Assembly (NCBI RefSeq): GCF_039724765.1
Contig: NZ_CP155732.1
Span: forward strand, 1-64,000
Source of the DNA: Sagittula stellata E-37
GTDB taxonomy: Bacteria; Pseudomonadota; Alphaproteobacteria; Rhodobacterales; Rhodobacteraceae
Length of the DNA: 64,000 nt
Direction of reading: 5' to 3'
In this document: in pieces, positions 44,620 to 53,543 of the stretch
Numbering within the stretch: position 1 is the stretch's first letter
How the letters are laid out: every line of letters starts with the position of its first letter
Position numbers and translations under genes: made by a program
The notes under the pieces: model-generated
Database searches by the model: none
Told to the model about the DNA's origin: nothing
What the model saw: only the letters and a program-made list of their open reading frames with translations

Positions 44620-45164
44620 AAAGACGTCATTTCCTGATGACCGCGGCAGCCGCGGGCCTCGTGCCCGGCATGGCGCTGGCGCACGGACCGACGCGCCAGA
44701 AGGTCACCGTGACGACCGAGGTTGCAGCCGACCCGGCCGAGGTCTGGGCAGCCGTCGGCGATTTCCAGGACATGTCCTGGCACCCCGCGGTCGTGTCCTC
44801 GACCGGCGAGAACGGCAACGAGATCGACGCGACACGCGACCTCTATCTGTCGGACCAGGGGGCCGACGGCCCGCTCCTGAAGGAAGTGCTCTACAAGTAC
44901 GACGCCGAAAAGATGACCTACTCCTACCGCATCCGCGAAGACAATGTGGAGGTCCTGCCGGTCACCAACTACTCGTCCCACCTGACGGTCAAGCCGCGCG
45001 ACGGCGGTGGCTCCATCGTCGAATGGCGCGGCGCGTTCTACCGCGGCTACCCCAACAACGATCCGCCGGAAGAGTTGAACGACGAGGCCGCCATCGCTGC
45101 AGTCACCGCCGTGTACCAGGCCGGGCTCGATGCCCTGGTCGAGCGGTTCGGTGCGGCGAGCTAG
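44616..45164 (+). CDS. Tat-exported SRPBCC (MxaD-like) protein
   Basis: This is a 182-residue protein from ATG 44616, with GGGAGG directly upstream. The N-terminus KRRHFLMTAAAAGLVPGMALA has a twin-arginine Tat motif. The mature part is an SRPBCC/START-like fold (TTEVAADPAEVWAAVGDFQDMSWHPAV, YRIREDNVEVLPVTNYSSHLTV, VEWRGAFYRG). MxaD-like proteins accompany methanol dehydrogenases and are thought to aid electron transfer or assembly. A Tat signal implies export in folded form. Its 3' end overlaps the start of the next gene. Confidence 0.87.
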   Translation: MKRRHFLMTAAAAGLVPGMALAHGPTRQKVTVTTEVAADPAEVWAAVGDFQDMSWHPAVVSSTGENGNEIDATRDLYLSDQGADGPLLKEVLYKYDAEKMTYSYRIREDNVEVLPVTNYSSHLTVKPRDGGGSIVEWRGAFYRGYPNNDPPEELNDEAAIAAVTAVYQAGLDALVERFGAAS

Positions 45165-46104
45165 GCGCACCCTGGCCGCGGCCCTCGCCGCTGCGGTGGT
45201 CGGAACGGGACCGCTGTCGGCGGGGGACCGCGCCTTCGTCACCTGTCAGAACGGCGACGCGCTCAGCGTCATCGACCTCGGGACGGGCGAGGAAGTGGCG
45301 CGCTGGGACGTGCCGGGCAAACCGGCCGGGGTTGCCGTGGCCTCCGACGGATCGGTCTACACCGTATCGCCCGACAGCAAGACGGTCCGCCATCTGTCGC
45401 CCGACGGCGCTCTTCTGGCCGAAACCACGCTGGACGGCGGCCCTATAGGCATCGTGCTGGACGAGGCCCGGGGAAGGCTCTTCGTCTCCGACTGGTACAA
45501 CGCCCGGATCTGGGAGTTGACAGCCGTCAACCTGTCAACGCTTTCGCAACTTTCGACCGGTGCGGCGCCCGCCGGTCTGACCCTTTCGCCCGATGGCCGC
45601 TTCCTTGCCTCTGCCGACAAGGACGCCGACCAGGTCTCCGTCTTCGACGCCGCAGCGCTAAAGGTCGCACACCGGATCAAGGTCGGCACCCGCCCCTTCG
45701 GCCTGCGTTTCGCCCCGGACGGGCGGCTGTTCGTCGGCAACGTGGGTTCGAACGATGTGACCGTGCTCGACCCAGCCAGTGGCGAAACCCTCGCCACAGT
45801 GCCGGTGGGCGAACGCCCTTACGGCGTGGCCTTTGCGCAGGGGCGCGCCTTCGTGACCAACCAGTACGCAAACACCGTCTCGGTGATCGCGCTCGGCGAT
45901 CTGTCGACCGTCGCCACGCTCGATGTGGGAGAATACCCCGAAGGCATCGACACCACGCCGGATGGCGCACATGTGGTCGTCGCCAACTGGTTCGAGAACA
46001 CGGTCGAAGTGATCGACGCAAAGAGCCTCGAAATCGTCGACGCCATCGAGACAGCCGACGGCCCCCGCGCCTTCGGCCGCTTCATCACGGGAGGAACGGA
46101 ATGA
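45130..46104 (+). CDS. Second secreted beta-propeller protein (YVTN type)
   Basis: This 324-residue protein has a signal peptide and seven propeller repeats (VTCQNGDALSVIDLGTGEE, LFVSDWYNARIWEL, LASADKDADQVSVFDA, LFVGNVGSNDVTVLD, AFVTNQYANTVSVIA, VVVANWFENTVEVIDA). ATG 45130 lies inside the preceding gene; GTG 45151 would give a more typical signal peptide and smaller overlap. It is distantly related to the propeller at 41804-42775 but on the opposite operon. Stop overlaps the SoxYZ-like start (ATGA). Confidence 0.87.
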   Translation: MPWSSGSVRRARRTLAAALAAAVVGTGPLSAGDRAFVTCQNGDALSVIDLGTGEEVARWDVPGKPAGVAVASDGSVYTVSPDSKTVRHLSPDGALLAETTLDGGPIGIVLDEARGRLFVSDWYNARIWELTAVNLSTLSQLSTGAAPAGLTLSPDGRFLASADKDADQVSVFDAAALKVAHRIKVGTRPFGLRFAPDGRLFVGNVGSNDVTVLDPASGETLATVPVGERPYGVAFAQGRAFVTNQYANTVSVIALGDLSTVATLDVGEYPEGIDTTPDGAHVVVANWFENTVEVIDAKSLEIVDAIETADGPRAFGRFITGGTE

Positions 46105-46910
46105 AAGAACTGGTTTTCGCGGTGCTGCTCGGCACCACTGCCCTGCCCGTCTCGGCCGGGGAAGCGTGGGACTCCATTGCGCTGCAACTCTACGGGGACC
46201 GCGCGCTGTTGGACGGCGGCGACATGATCGCGATCGACGCACCCTACCGGACACAGAACGACAGCCGTACACAGATTGCCGCGATGGTACGCGCACCCGA
46301 AGGCCTGAACATCGGCACCGTGACGCTGGTGCTGGACGAGAACCCGATGCCGGTCTCGGCGGTCTTCGCACTGGACACACCCCTGCCCTCCTTCTTTTTC
46401 GACGTGACCATGCGGGTGAACGGCCCAACCCCGCTGCACGTGGTCGCCGAAACCACGGACGGCCGCCTCTGGTTGGCCGAAGGCTTCGTGAAGACCTCCG
46501 GCCAGGGCGCCTGTGCCGCGCCGCCGGGGACCGACCCCAAGGAAGCGCTGGCGACGCTGGGCGAAATGGAGCTGGAACTTGCGGACCTTCTGCCCGGTGC
46601 CGACACCAGAGGCCGGCTCGAAGCGCTCGCCAACAGACAGAAGCGGCTCGACGTGGACATCTCGCACCCCTCGCACTCGGGAATGCAGATGGATCAGATA
46701 TCCTTGTTGTACATTCCCATGCGCTATGTCGAGGACGTGCAGATCGACCTCGACGGCGCGGGCTACGTGGATGTCACTGGCTCGATCTCTCTGTCGGAAA
46801 ACCCGCGCCTCGGCATGTCCGTCCCCGGCCGCACCCGGTCCGTCGATGTGACGATGACCGACACAGACGGCACGGTTGCCACGGCCCACAAGGACATCGC
46901 CGGGTTCTGA
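46101..46910 (+). CDS. Quinoprotein-associated SoxYZ-like carrier, copy 1
   Basis: This is a 269-residue protein with signal peptide (MKELVFAVLLGTTALPVSA). N-terminal half is SoxY-like (IAIDAPYRTQNDSRTQIAAM, VTLVLDENPMPVSAVF) with Cys in GFVKTSGQGACAAPP, the region equivalent to the swinging-arm Cys of SoxY; C-terminal half is SoxZ-like (ISHPSHSGMQMDQISLLYIPMRYVEDVQI). Fused SoxYZ-like proteins occur in quinoprotein dehydrogenase loci. Here no sox genes are present, so a carrier role in alcohol or formaldehyde oxidation is plausible. A second copy is at 55317-56123. Confidence 0.87.
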   Translation: MKELVFAVLLGTTALPVSAGEAWDSIALQLYGDRALLDGGDMIAIDAPYRTQNDSRTQIAAMVRAPEGLNIGTVTLVLDENPMPVSAVFALDTPLPSFFFDVTMRVNGPTPLHVVAETTDGRLWLAEGFVKTSGQGACAAPPGTDPKEALATLGEMELELADLLPGADTRGRLEALANRQKRLDVDISHPSHSGMQMDQISLLYIPMRYVEDVQIDLDGAGYVDVTGSISLSENPRLGMSVPGRTRSVDVTMTDTDGTVATAHKDIAGF

Positions 46911-46947
46911 AGACTACGTCGTATCCTGAAAGGTCGTTCGCATGCCA

Positions 46948-47082
46948 AGGGGGCTCCGCCCCCACCGCTCCGTCGGAGCGCCTCCCCCGAGGTATTTTTC
47001 GCCAAGATGAAGGGGGCAGAGACGCTGCTTCATCTTGGTCCAAATACCTCGGGGGGAGCGAAGCGGGGGGCGGAGCCCCCTA
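46948..47082. repeat. Large intergenic palindrome, Rhodobacterales-type, also bidirectional terminator
   Basis: An imperfect inverted repeat of about 135 bases lies between convergent genes. Core: CCAAGATGAAG (47002-47012) with CTTCATCTTGG (47028-47038), perfect. Further out, CCGAGGTATTT pairs with AAATACCTCGG, and AGGGGGCTCCGCCCCC (46948-46963) pairs with the right end (about 47066-47081). The stop codon of the - strand gene sits in the right arm. Sequences of this kind are, from memory, scattered in Rhodobacterales intergenic regions. It surely can end transcription from both sides. Confidence 0.8.
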
Positions 47083-47637
47083 GTCCGCCTGGGGTTGTCC
47101 TTCCATCGGGGTGACGCGTTCCACCGGGTAATCCATGAAGGTCCAGCCGTCCGTACCTTCGGGCAGCCAGTATACATCGGTGTAGCCCCATTCGTGTGCG
47201 CGCTTCGCGGCGTTCCAGCTCATCCAGCAGTCGTCGAGGCAGAAGAAGACAACCGGATAGGAAAGATCGCCAGATGTCGCCTTCTCCAGGCCGCGGCGAA
47301 AATACTGCGCCGTGACGTCGGCGATCGCGCCGTAGCCGACATTGGGCAGCCAGAGCGCGCCGGGGATCGTGTCGTGGGGTTTGTCGCGCCAGATCGTGCC
47401 TTTCGGCAGGTTCGGCGGGCGCGGGGCCTGTGGCAGCACGTCGATGAAGGCGGCTTCGCCCGCCTGCCACATCCGGTAAGCCTCTTCCGCGTCGAGCACC
47501 GTGCCGCCTGACAGCGTCTCGGGCACCGGCGCGCGGAAGTCTTCCATGCGGTAGCCGTCGGGTTCCGGCACCCCCTTGGCGCCCACCGGCGCGGCGAGGC
47601 CCGAAAGGATCAAGACCAGCGCCGCGACGGGTTTCAT
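47080..47637 (-). CDS. PQQ-catabolism CXXXCW rhodanese-like protein
   Basis: This 185-residue secreted protein (signal peptide MKPVAALVLILSGLAAPVGA) contains VVFFCLDDCWMSWNAAKRAHEW, the CXXXCW motif of a family named for its link to PQQ-dependent alcohol catabolism. The layout around the motif is rhodanese-like (DVLPQAPRPPNLP, active-site loop, DGW ending). It is the last gene of the xoxF operon; ATGA overlap with xoxJ. Likely periplasmic redox or sulfur handling, unproven. Confidence 0.9.
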   Translation of the reverse strand: MKPVAALVLILSGLAAPVGAKGVPEPDGYRMEDFRAPVPETLSGGTVLDAEEAYRMWQAGEAAFIDVLPQAPRPPNLPKGTIWRDKPHDTIPGALWLPNVGYGAIADVTAQYFRRGLEKATSGDLSYPVVFFCLDDCWMSWNAAKRAHEWGYTDVYWLPEGTDGWTFMDYPVERVTPMEGQPQAD

Positions 47638-48479
47638 TGCATCACGTCCAGGACCGCATCGCCCATGTCGTTGACCATCGGCACGCCGGCTTCGGCGAGT
47701 ATCGCGTTGATCTCGTCCTGGTGGCGGCGGATCAGGGAGTTGAGCTTGCGCTGCCAGACCTTCTCGCCCTGCCGGACGCCCATGGTGATGCGATAGTACA
47801 TCTTGGGCGGCAGCGTTTCGTGGATCAGCGGGATGACCTTCAGGTCGGGGTGATCGGACTTCACCAGCGGCCCGCCGATCGGGCCCCAGAGGATCGCCGC
47901 GTCGATCGTCCCTTCGTCGAGGTCGTTCAGCATGTTCTCAGCCGGGCTTTCATAGCGGCGGTCGACCACGAGCGCATAGGGTTTCGCCTTTCCGATCAGG
48001 CCGTTGCGGGCCATGTGGTCGGCCGGGGGCGAGCCCGCGATGATGCCGATCCGCTTGCCCTTCAAGGCCTCGTCGGAGAGTGTGGTCACATCGGCCAGAT
48101 CGCCCTCCTTCGGCACGATCAGCGCGAAGACGGAGGTCAGGTAGTGGTTGGTGTTGAGGACCAGTTCGTGCCCCTGCGCATAGCCCATGATGACATCGCA
48201 GGTCTTGGCCTTCAGCGTGTTGCGCACGAAGCCGGTGGCCATCGGATACCAGGTGTAGGTCACCGGCAGGCCCAGCTTCTCGCCGATCAGGTCGGCCAGC
48301 TTGTTCTCGTACCCGGGCTGTTCCTTGCCGGACATCGGCAGGTTGCCCGGGTCGGCGCAGACGCGCAGGCTCGACGTGGACACGAGGTCCGAGGTCTGCG
48401 CCTCTCCGCGCGCGGCCCAGCCAACGAGGCCGGACAGCGCGAGGGTGAAGCACAGGGTTATCTTAGCCCATGCACGCAT
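47634..48479 (-). CDS. xoxJ: XoxJ-type periplasmic binding protein
   Basis: From ATG 48479 this is a 281-residue secreted protein (MRAWAKITLCFTLALSGLVGWAARGEAQ). It is the quinoprotein-associated solute-binding-type protein: LRVCADPGNLPMSGKEQPGYENKLADLIGEKLGLPVTYTWYP, CDVIMGYAQG, DAAILWGPIGGPLV. XoxJ is needed for or aids XoxF activation. It overlaps xoxG by 17 bases and the CXXXCW gene by 4, so the last three genes are tightly coupled. Confidence 0.92.
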   Translation of the reverse strand: MRAWAKITLCFTLALSGLVGWAARGEAQTSDLVSTSSLRVCADPGNLPMSGKEQPGYENKLADLIGEKLGLPVTYTWYPMATGFVRNTLKAKTCDVIMGYAQGHELVLNTNHYLTSVFALIVPKEGDLADVTTLSDEALKGKRIGIIAGSPPADHMARNGLIGKAKPYALVVDRRYESPAENMLNDLDEGTIDAAILWGPIGGPLVKSDHPDLKVIPLIHETLPPKMYYRITMGVRQGEKVWQRKLNSLIRRHQDEINAILAEAGVPMVNDMGDAVLDVMQ

Positions 48480-49002
48480 CTTCCTGCTCTCTGATGAGGT
48501 CGGATTTCGCTTCCTTCTTCGGCGGGCGGCCACGCGGCACCGCGTCCATACCGCGGGCGGACAGGTAGACATAGATGTCGTTCAGGTAGCACATGACGTT
48601 CTGGTTGTCGCCGAAGTGGGGCATGACGGAGTTGCCGTTCTGCCGTCCGTTCACCACGACATCGTAGAAATCGTAGTATCCCATGTGCACGGCGGAGTTC
48701 TTGATCTTCGGTGCATAGGAAGAGCCTTCGCCATCCGGTCCGTGGCAGACATGGCATTCGGAGTGATAGCGGCGGAAACCGGAGAAGGTCAGCCAGTCGA
48801 CCGTGCCGTCCTCGGCCACGTTGTAGGTCGGGATGTCTTCCTCGTTGTAGTAGATGCCGCCGTCCTCGTAGGACACGGCAAACTCTGCCTCGTGGTCGGC
48901 CGGCTTCACCGGCTGGTCGCTCCAGCTCTGGGCAGCCGCCACGGCGGGAAGCAGCGCCGAGGCGGCCACTGCTGCAAGAATTCGGGATGCGTGGCGCATC
49001 AT
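48463..49002 (-). CDS. xoxG: Cytochrome c XoxG, electron acceptor of XoxF
   Basis: This 179-residue cytochrome has a signal peptide (MMRHASRILAAVAASALLPAVAAAQ), a single heme site CHVCH (about residues 83-87) and a VMPHF segment that may supply the Met ligand. It is of the methanol-metabolism c-type family (IYYNEEDIPTYNVAEDGTVDW; YLNDIYVYLSARGMDAV). It probably takes electrons from XoxF. Positioned between xoxF and xoxJ; a strong hairpin separates it from xoxF. Confidence 0.93.
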   Translation of the reverse strand: MMRHASRILAAVAASALLPAVAAAQSWSDQPVKPADHEAEFAVSYEDGGIYYNEEDIPTYNVAEDGTVDWLTFSGFRRYHSECHVCHGPDGEGSSYAPKIKNSAVHMGYYDFYDVVVNGRQNGNSVMPHFGDNQNVMCYLNDIYVYLSARGMDAVPRGRPPKKEAKSDLIREQEDACMG

Positions 49003-49035
49003 GTGGGATCACCTTTCGGCTGTGTCTTGGAAGGA

Positions 49036-49068
49036 GGGGCCGGCACGCGGCTTTGGCGTGCCGGCCCC
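49036..49068 (-). terminator. Strong hairpin between xoxF and xoxG
   Basis: A perfect 13-bp stem (GGGGCCGGCACGC 49036-49048, GCGTGCCGGCCCC 49056-49068, 7-nt loop) lies 18 bases after the xoxF stop. No T-run follows. It likely stabilises xoxF mRNA and reduces read-through to xoxG/xoxJ, matching the need for far more XoxF than its helpers. Confidence 0.7.
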
Positions 49069-49086
49069 AGGTGCGGAATGGTCAGA

Positions 49087-50889
49087 TCAATCCGGCAGTG
49101 CGAACACGGTCAGCTGGCCGCCGAGCGCGGTGTAGTCGCTGAGGGCCGCGTAGCCGCCCACGGCACCCAGACCGTCGTTCGGGTTCGTCAGACCGGCCGC
49201 GAGACCGATGCCGGCCCAGCCACCGATACCCGAGAGGATGCCGATGTACTGCTTGCCGCCCTGCTCGTAGGTCATCACGTTGCCGATGATGCCCGAGGGG
49301 GTCTTGAACCGGTAAAGCTCGTCACCCGTCTCGGAGTCGATGGCCTTCAGGTAGCCTTCGAGCGTGCCGTAGAAGACCACGTCCCCCGCGGTTGCCAGGG
49401 CACCGGACCACACGGAAAACTGCTCAGGCAGCGACCACTTGATCTCGCCGTTGATGTTGTCCCATGCGATGAAGTTGCCCATGCCGCCGTGGCTGTCCGG
49501 CGCCGGGTACATCGCAAGGGTCGCACCCACGTAGGGCTGACCTGCGGTGTAGGACACGCGGAACGGTTCGTAGTCCATGCAGACGTGGTTGGTGGGGACG
49601 TAGAACAGCTCGGTCTTCGGGCTGTAGGCCGCCGGCTGCTGGTCCTTGGAACCGAGCGCCGCCGGGCAGATGCCGGTGGAGTTGACGTCCTCGCCGTTCT
49701 GCTCAGTCGAGTACTGCGCCACCACGGCCGGACGGCCATAGGTGTCGGAGTCCGGGTCCATGTCGACGCCGGTGGTCCAGTTCACCGCCGGGTCGTACTT
49801 TTCGGCCACCAGCAGTTCACCGGTCACGCGGTCGAGGGTGTAGCCCAGACCGTTCCGGTCGAAGTGGGTCAGCAGCTTGCGCTGTTCGCCGTCGACTTCC
49901 TGCTCGGTCAGGATCATCTCGTTGACGCCGTCGAAGTCCCATTCGTCATGCGGGGTCATCTGGTAGACCCACTTGGCCATGCCGCTGTCGATGTCGCGGG
50001 CCATGATCGTCATGGACCAGCGGTTGTCGCCGGGACGCTGCGACGGGTTCCACGTCGACGGGTTGCCGGTGCCGTAGTAGATCAGGTTCTCTTCCATATC
50101 GACCGAGTACCAGCCCCAGGTGGTGCCGCCGCCGATCATCCACTGGTCGCCTTCCCAGGTGTTGGTGCCGGAATCGGCGCCCACGGGTTCGCCCAGGTTG
50201 GTGGTGTTTTCCGGATCCATCAGGATGTCTTCGTCCGGACCCATGGAGTAGGCGCGCCATTCCTGCTCGCCGGTTTCCATGTTGTAGGCCGTAACGGAGC
50301 CGCGGACACCGAATTCGCCGCCGGAGATGCCGACGATGACCTTGTCCTTGACCGGCAGCACGGTGGCGGTGTTGGTCTCGCCGATGGACGGGTCGCCGTT
50401 CTGCACTTCCCAGACCACTTCACCGGTGTTCGCATCGAGCGCGACAACCTTGGTGTCGGCCTGGTGCAGGAAGATCTTACCGTCGGCATAGGCCACACCG
50501 CGGTTCACGGTGTCACAGCACATCACCGGGATGACGTCCGGATTCTGCTTCGGCTCGTACTTCCAGATGATCTTGCCTTCCTGCGTCAGATCGAGCGCGT
50601 AGACAATGTTCGGGAACGGCGTGTGCACGTACATCACGTCGCCAATCACCAGCGGCGAGCCCTCGTGCCCGCGCAGAACGCCGGTTGAGAAGGTCCATGC
50701 CACCTGCAGGTCGCTGACGTTGTCCTTGTTGATCTGATCAAGTTCGGAATAGCGCTGGTTCTTGTAGTCGCCGGTCTGGATCGCCCACTGAGCGGGGTTA
50801 TCCATCTGCTCAATCAGATCGCTGTTTGCCATCGCCGTGGTGGCGCAGCAAAGGGCGATGCCCGATGTGAGAAGCTTTAACGATTTCAT
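49087..50889 (-). CDS. xoxF: Lanthanide-dependent PQQ methanol dehydrogenase XoxF
   Basis: XoxF oxidises methanol and related alcohols in the periplasm using PQQ. It is 600 residues from ATG 50889 with a signal peptide ([21 protein letters not shown]). Diagnostic features: adjacent cysteines (VMCCDT), and the active-site segment [13 protein letters not shown] with Asp two residues after the catalytic Asp. That extra Asp is the lanthanide ligand in XoxF; calcium MxaF has Ala there. Tryptophan propeller motifs (WKYEPK, WTGIP-like repeats) are present. The operon also encodes formaldehyde-removal enzymes upstream and XoxG/XoxJ downstream. No mxaF-type genes are in the window. Confidence 0.97.
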   Translation of the reverse strand: MKSLKLLTSGIALCCATTAMANSDLIEQMDNPAQWAIQTGDYKNQRYSELDQINKDNVSDLQVAWTFSTGVLRGHEGSPLVIGDVMYVHTPFPNIVYALDLTQEGKIIWKYEPKQNPDVIPVMCCDTVNRGVAYADGKIFLHQADTKVVALDANTGEVVWEVQNGDPSIGETNTATVLPVKDKVIVGISGGEFGVRGSVTAYNMETGEQEWRAYSMGPDEDILMDPENTTNLGEPVGADSGTNTWEGDQWMIGGGTTWGWYSVDMEENLIYYGTGNPSTWNPSQRPGDNRWSMTIMARDIDSGMAKWVYQMTPHDEWDFDGVNEMILTEQEVDGEQRKLLTHFDRNGLGYTLDRVTGELLVAEKYDPAVNWTTGVDMDPDSDTYGRPAVVAQYSTEQNGEDVNSTGICPAALGSKDQQPAAYSPKTELFYVPTNHVCMDYEPFRVSYTAGQPYVGATLAMYPAPDSHGGMGNFIAWDNINGEIKWSLPEQFSVWSGALATAGDVVFYGTLEGYLKAIDSETGDELYRFKTPSGIIGNVMTYEQGGKQYIGILSGIGGWAGIGLAAGLTNPNDGLGAVGGYAALSDYTALGGQLTVFALPD

Positions 50890-50957
50890 TGTCTTCCTCC
50901 CGATGTGGCGTGTTTCGCCGTTTTCTGGCCGGGTCTTTGGGACCCTGCCGGTTGACA

Positions 50958-50992
50958 CCGTGCCGCCGGTTCTCTCCCTCCCGGCGGCACGG
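50958..50992 (-). terminator. Hairpin between cytochrome c and xoxF
   Basis: A perfect 12-bp stem (CCGTGCCGCCGG 50958-50969, CCGGCGGCACGG 50981-50992, 11-nt loop) lies 10 bases after the cytochrome c stop in a 112-base gap before xoxF. It may partially end the upstream transcript; xoxF probably has its own promoter in the remaining sequence, though no boxes were clear. Confidence 0.6.
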
Positions 50993-51001
50993 CGAATTCT
51001 T

Positions 51002-51406
51002 TTATTCCCCCATCTTGTGGGTCATGAGGAACGCGATCACGTCGGCGCGCTCTTCTTCCTTGCGCAGGCCGGCAAAGGCCATCTTGGTGCCCTTGGCATA
51101 GTCGCGCGGCTTCTCAAGGAAAGCGGCGAGGTCTTCGGGCGTCCAGGTCTTGCCCTCCGCGCCCATCTCCTTGAGCGTGTCGGAATAGGCGAAGTCTTCG
51201 ACGCTTGCGACCGGGCGGCCAACGACCCCGTTCAGGACAGGACCGACCTTGTTCTTTGCGTCCTCGCCCACGGCATGGCAGGCTTGGCACTTGCGGAACA
51301 CGCGCTCGCCCTTCTTGGCGTCGCCGTCCATGCCGCCATGGCTTTCTGCCGCGGCAAGAACGGGAAGCAGGGTCAGTATCGATGCGCCGATGAGATGTTT
51401 GATCAT
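51002..51406 (-). CDS. Periplasmic class I cytochrome c (c2/c550-like)
   Basis: This 134-residue cytochrome has a signal peptide ([20 protein letters not shown]), heme motif CQACH (about residues 40-44), [13 protein letters not shown], a [13 protein letters not shown] segment and Met ligand in GTKMAFAG. It could pass electrons from XoxG to the oxidase, or serve XoxF directly. It sits between fghA and xoxF on the same strand. Confidence 0.92.
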   Translation of the reverse strand: MIKHLIGASILTLLPVLAAAESHGGMDGDAKKGERVFRKCQACHAVGEDAKNKVGPVLNGVVGRPVASVEDFAYSDTLKEMGAEGKTWTPEDLAAFLEKPRDYAKGTKMAFAGLRKEEERADVIAFLMTHKMGE

Positions 51407-51433
51407 AGTTTTTCCTTGGTGGTCTGGATTGCT

Positions 51434-52258
51434 CTAGTTGAGCCGCTCTGCATGCCACGCGATGTGGTCTCCGGCGAACGAGTTAACGAAGAAGTACGAA
51501 TGGTCGTATCCCTTCTGCATCCGGAACGTGCCGGGTTGGCGGCAGCGGGTCATCATGCCCGCCAGGGCATCGGGCTTCAACAATTCTAGAAACTGATCGG
51601 CCCCTCCCTGATCGACCAAGATATCTCCTTTCCAGCCTTTGTCTTCTAGTAACAAGGTCGCATCGTGATCCGACCAGGCCGCCTCGTCGTCACCAAGGTA
51701 AGCCGAGAGTTGTTTGCGGCCCCAATCGCTCTGCGTCGGATTGGCGATCGGAGCGAAAGCGGACAGGCTATCGAACAGGTCCGGGTTGCGCATCGCAATG
51801 GTCAGGGCGCCGTGCCCGCCCATCGAGTGTCCGGTGATCCCGTGCCGGTCGAGGACGGGAAATCCCTTGGTCACGATGTCCCGCAACTCGTTCACGACAT
51901 AATCGTACATCCTGAAATGCGGCTTCCACGGGCTGCGCGTCGCGTTCACGTAGAACCCGGCGCCCTGCCCCAGGTCATAGGCATCGTCGTCGGCAACGCC
52001 TTCGCCGCGCGGCGAGGTGTCGGGGAAGACCACCGCAAGACCGTGACGCGCGGCGTGTTCCTGAAGGCCGCCCTTGGTCATGGCATTCTCATGCGTGCAG
52101 GTCAGTCCCGACAAGTACCACAGGACCGGCACCGGCGACTCCTCGGCCTGCGGCGGCAGATAGACGGCAAACGTCATCTCGCATCCGCAGGTGTTGGAGT
52201 CGTGCTTGTAGACGCCCTGCACGCCTCCGAAGCAGCGATTTTCGGAGATGGTTTCCAT
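51434..52258 (-). CDS. fghA: S-formylglutathione hydrolase
   Basis: This 274-residue cytoplasmic esterase hydrolyses S-formylglutathione to formate and glutathione. The alpha/beta-hydrolase nucleophile elbow GHSMGGHGAL is clear, as are WYLSGLTCTHENAM and the C-terminal GYDHSYFFVNSFAGDH carrying the catalytic His. It acts right after AdhI in glutathione-linked formaldehyde removal, next to it in the operon (gap 6 bases). Confidence 0.95.
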   Translation of the reverse strand: METISENRCFGGVQGVYKHDSNTCGCEMTFAVYLPPQAEESPVPVLWYLSGLTCTHENAMTKGGLQEHAARHGLAVVFPDTSPRGEGVADDDAYDLGQGAGFYVNATRSPWKPHFRMYDYVVNELRDIVTKGFPVLDRHGITGHSMGGHGALTIAMRNPDLFDSLSAFAPIANPTQSDWGRKQLSAYLGDDEAAWSDHDATLLLEDKGWKGDILVDQGGADQFLELLKPDALAGMMTRCRQPGTFRMQKGYDHSYFFVNSFAGDHIAWHAERLN

Positions 52259-52264
52259 GACGCC

Positions 52265-53377
52265 TCAGAACTCCACGACTGCGCGGATGGACTTGCCCTC
52301 GTGCATCAGTTCGAAGCCGTGGTTGATCTCCTCCAGCTTCAGCTTGTGGGTGATCATCGGGTCGATCTCGATCTTGCCCTGCATGTACCAGTCGACGATC
52401 TTTGGGACATCCGTGCGCCCCTTGGCGCCGCCGAAGGCCGTGCCACGCCAGACGCGACCGGTGACAAGCTGGAAAGGACGGGTGGCAATCTCGGCACCCG
52501 CGGGCGCCACGCCGATGATGATCGACTCGCCCCAGCCCTTGTGCGCGCATTCCAGCGCCTGCCGCATGACCTTCACATTGCCCGTGGCGTCAAAGGTGTA
52601 GTCCGCGCCGCCTTTTGTCAGTTCGACCAGATGCGCAACCACGTCGCCGTCGATCTTCGACGGGTTCACGAAATCGGTCATGCCGAAGTGGCGGCCCATC
52701 TCTTCCTTGTCGTCGTTCAGGTCGACGCCGACGATCTGGTCCGCACCCGCCAGCCGCAGGCCCTGGATCACGTTCAGACCGATACCGCCCAGACCGAACA
52801 CCACGGCGCGGCTGCCAATTTCAACCTTGGCGGTATTTATGACGGCGCCGATGCCTGTCGTCACGCCGCAGCCGATGTAGCAGACCTTGTCGAACGGCGC
52901 GTTCTTGTCGATCTTCGCCAACGCGATTTCCGGCACGACCGTGTGGTTCGCGAAGGTCGAACAGCCCATGTAATGGTGAATCGGCGTGCCATCGAGCATC
53001 TTGAAACGGGTAGTTCCGTCCGGCAGCAGACCCTGACCCTGCGTCGACCGGATGGACTGGCAGAGGTTGGTCTTCGGATGCAGGCAGTATTCGCATTCGC
53101 GGCACTCGGGCGTGTAGAGCGGGATCACGTGGTCGCCGACCTCAAGGCTGGTCACACCCTCGCCGACTTCGATCACCACGCCCGCGCCTTCGTGGCCGAG
53201 GATCGCCGGGAAGATGCCCTCAGGATCGTCGCCCGAGCGGGTAAATTCGTCGGTGTGACAAAGACCTGTCGCCTTTATCTCGACCAGAACCTCTCCCTTC
53301 TTCGGGCCTTCCAGTTCCACTTCCATGATCTCGAGGGGTTTGCCGGCCGCAACGGCCACGGCAGCGCGTGTTCTCAT
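52265..53377 (-). CDS. adhI: Class III alcohol / S-(hydroxymethyl)glutathione dehydrogenase
   Basis: This 370-residue zinc enzyme (start ATG 53377) oxidises S-(hydroxymethyl)glutathione formed from formaldehyde, with NAD. Features: [12 protein letters not shown] and GHEGAGVV (catalytic zinc), [15 protein letters not shown] (structural zinc Cys), [14 protein letters not shown] (NAD-binding) and GVTTGIGA. It heads the formaldehyde/methanol operon adhI-fghA-cytochrome-xoxF-xoxG-xoxJ-CXXXCW gene. The 166-base divergent upstream region carries a palindrome and a leader hairpin (CCGGGCG 53397-53403/CGCCCGG 53410-53416). Confidence 0.95.
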   Translation of the reverse strand: MRTRAAVAVAAGKPLEIMEVELEGPKKGEVLVEIKATGLCHTDEFTRSGDDPEGIFPAILGHEGAGVVIEVGEGVTSLEVGDHVIPLYTPECRECEYCLHPKTNLCQSIRSTQGQGLLPDGTTRFKMLDGTPIHHYMGCSTFANHTVVPEIALAKIDKNAPFDKVCYIGCGVTTGIGAVINTAKVEIGSRAVVFGLGGIGLNVIQGLRLAGADQIVGVDLNDDKEEMGRHFGMTDFVNPSKIDGDVVAHLVELTKGGADYTFDATGNVKVMRQALECAHKGWGESIIIGVAPAGAEIATRPFQLVTGRVWRGTAFGGAKGRTDVPKIVDWYMQGKIEIDPMITHKLKLEEINHGFELMHEGKSIRAVVEF

Positions 53378-53450
53378 CTCTGTCTTCCTCCCTGGCCCGG
53401 GCGTCAATGCGCCCGGACTGTTTGATCCGAGTATGGTGGGCTGCGGTATA

Positions 53451-53486
53451 CCGACACAATGCAGACCATCGGATGCATTCGGTCGG
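53451..53486. promoter_or_regulatory. 36-bp palindrome in the adhI divergent promoter
   Basis: The sequence has arms CCGAC-n2-AATGCA (53451-53463) and TGCATT-n2-GTCGG (53474-53486) around a 10-base centre; 13 of 18 arm positions pair. It sits 74 bases before adhI and 58 before the + strand gene, central in the divergent region. The NarL-type regulator encoded at 60766-61494 is a candidate binder (inference). Confidence 0.55.
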
Positions 53487-53543
53487 CATGGACAGCCGGG
53501 GGTGCGCTTTGGCATCCTTGTGCATCAAGGGAGGACTTCCACC

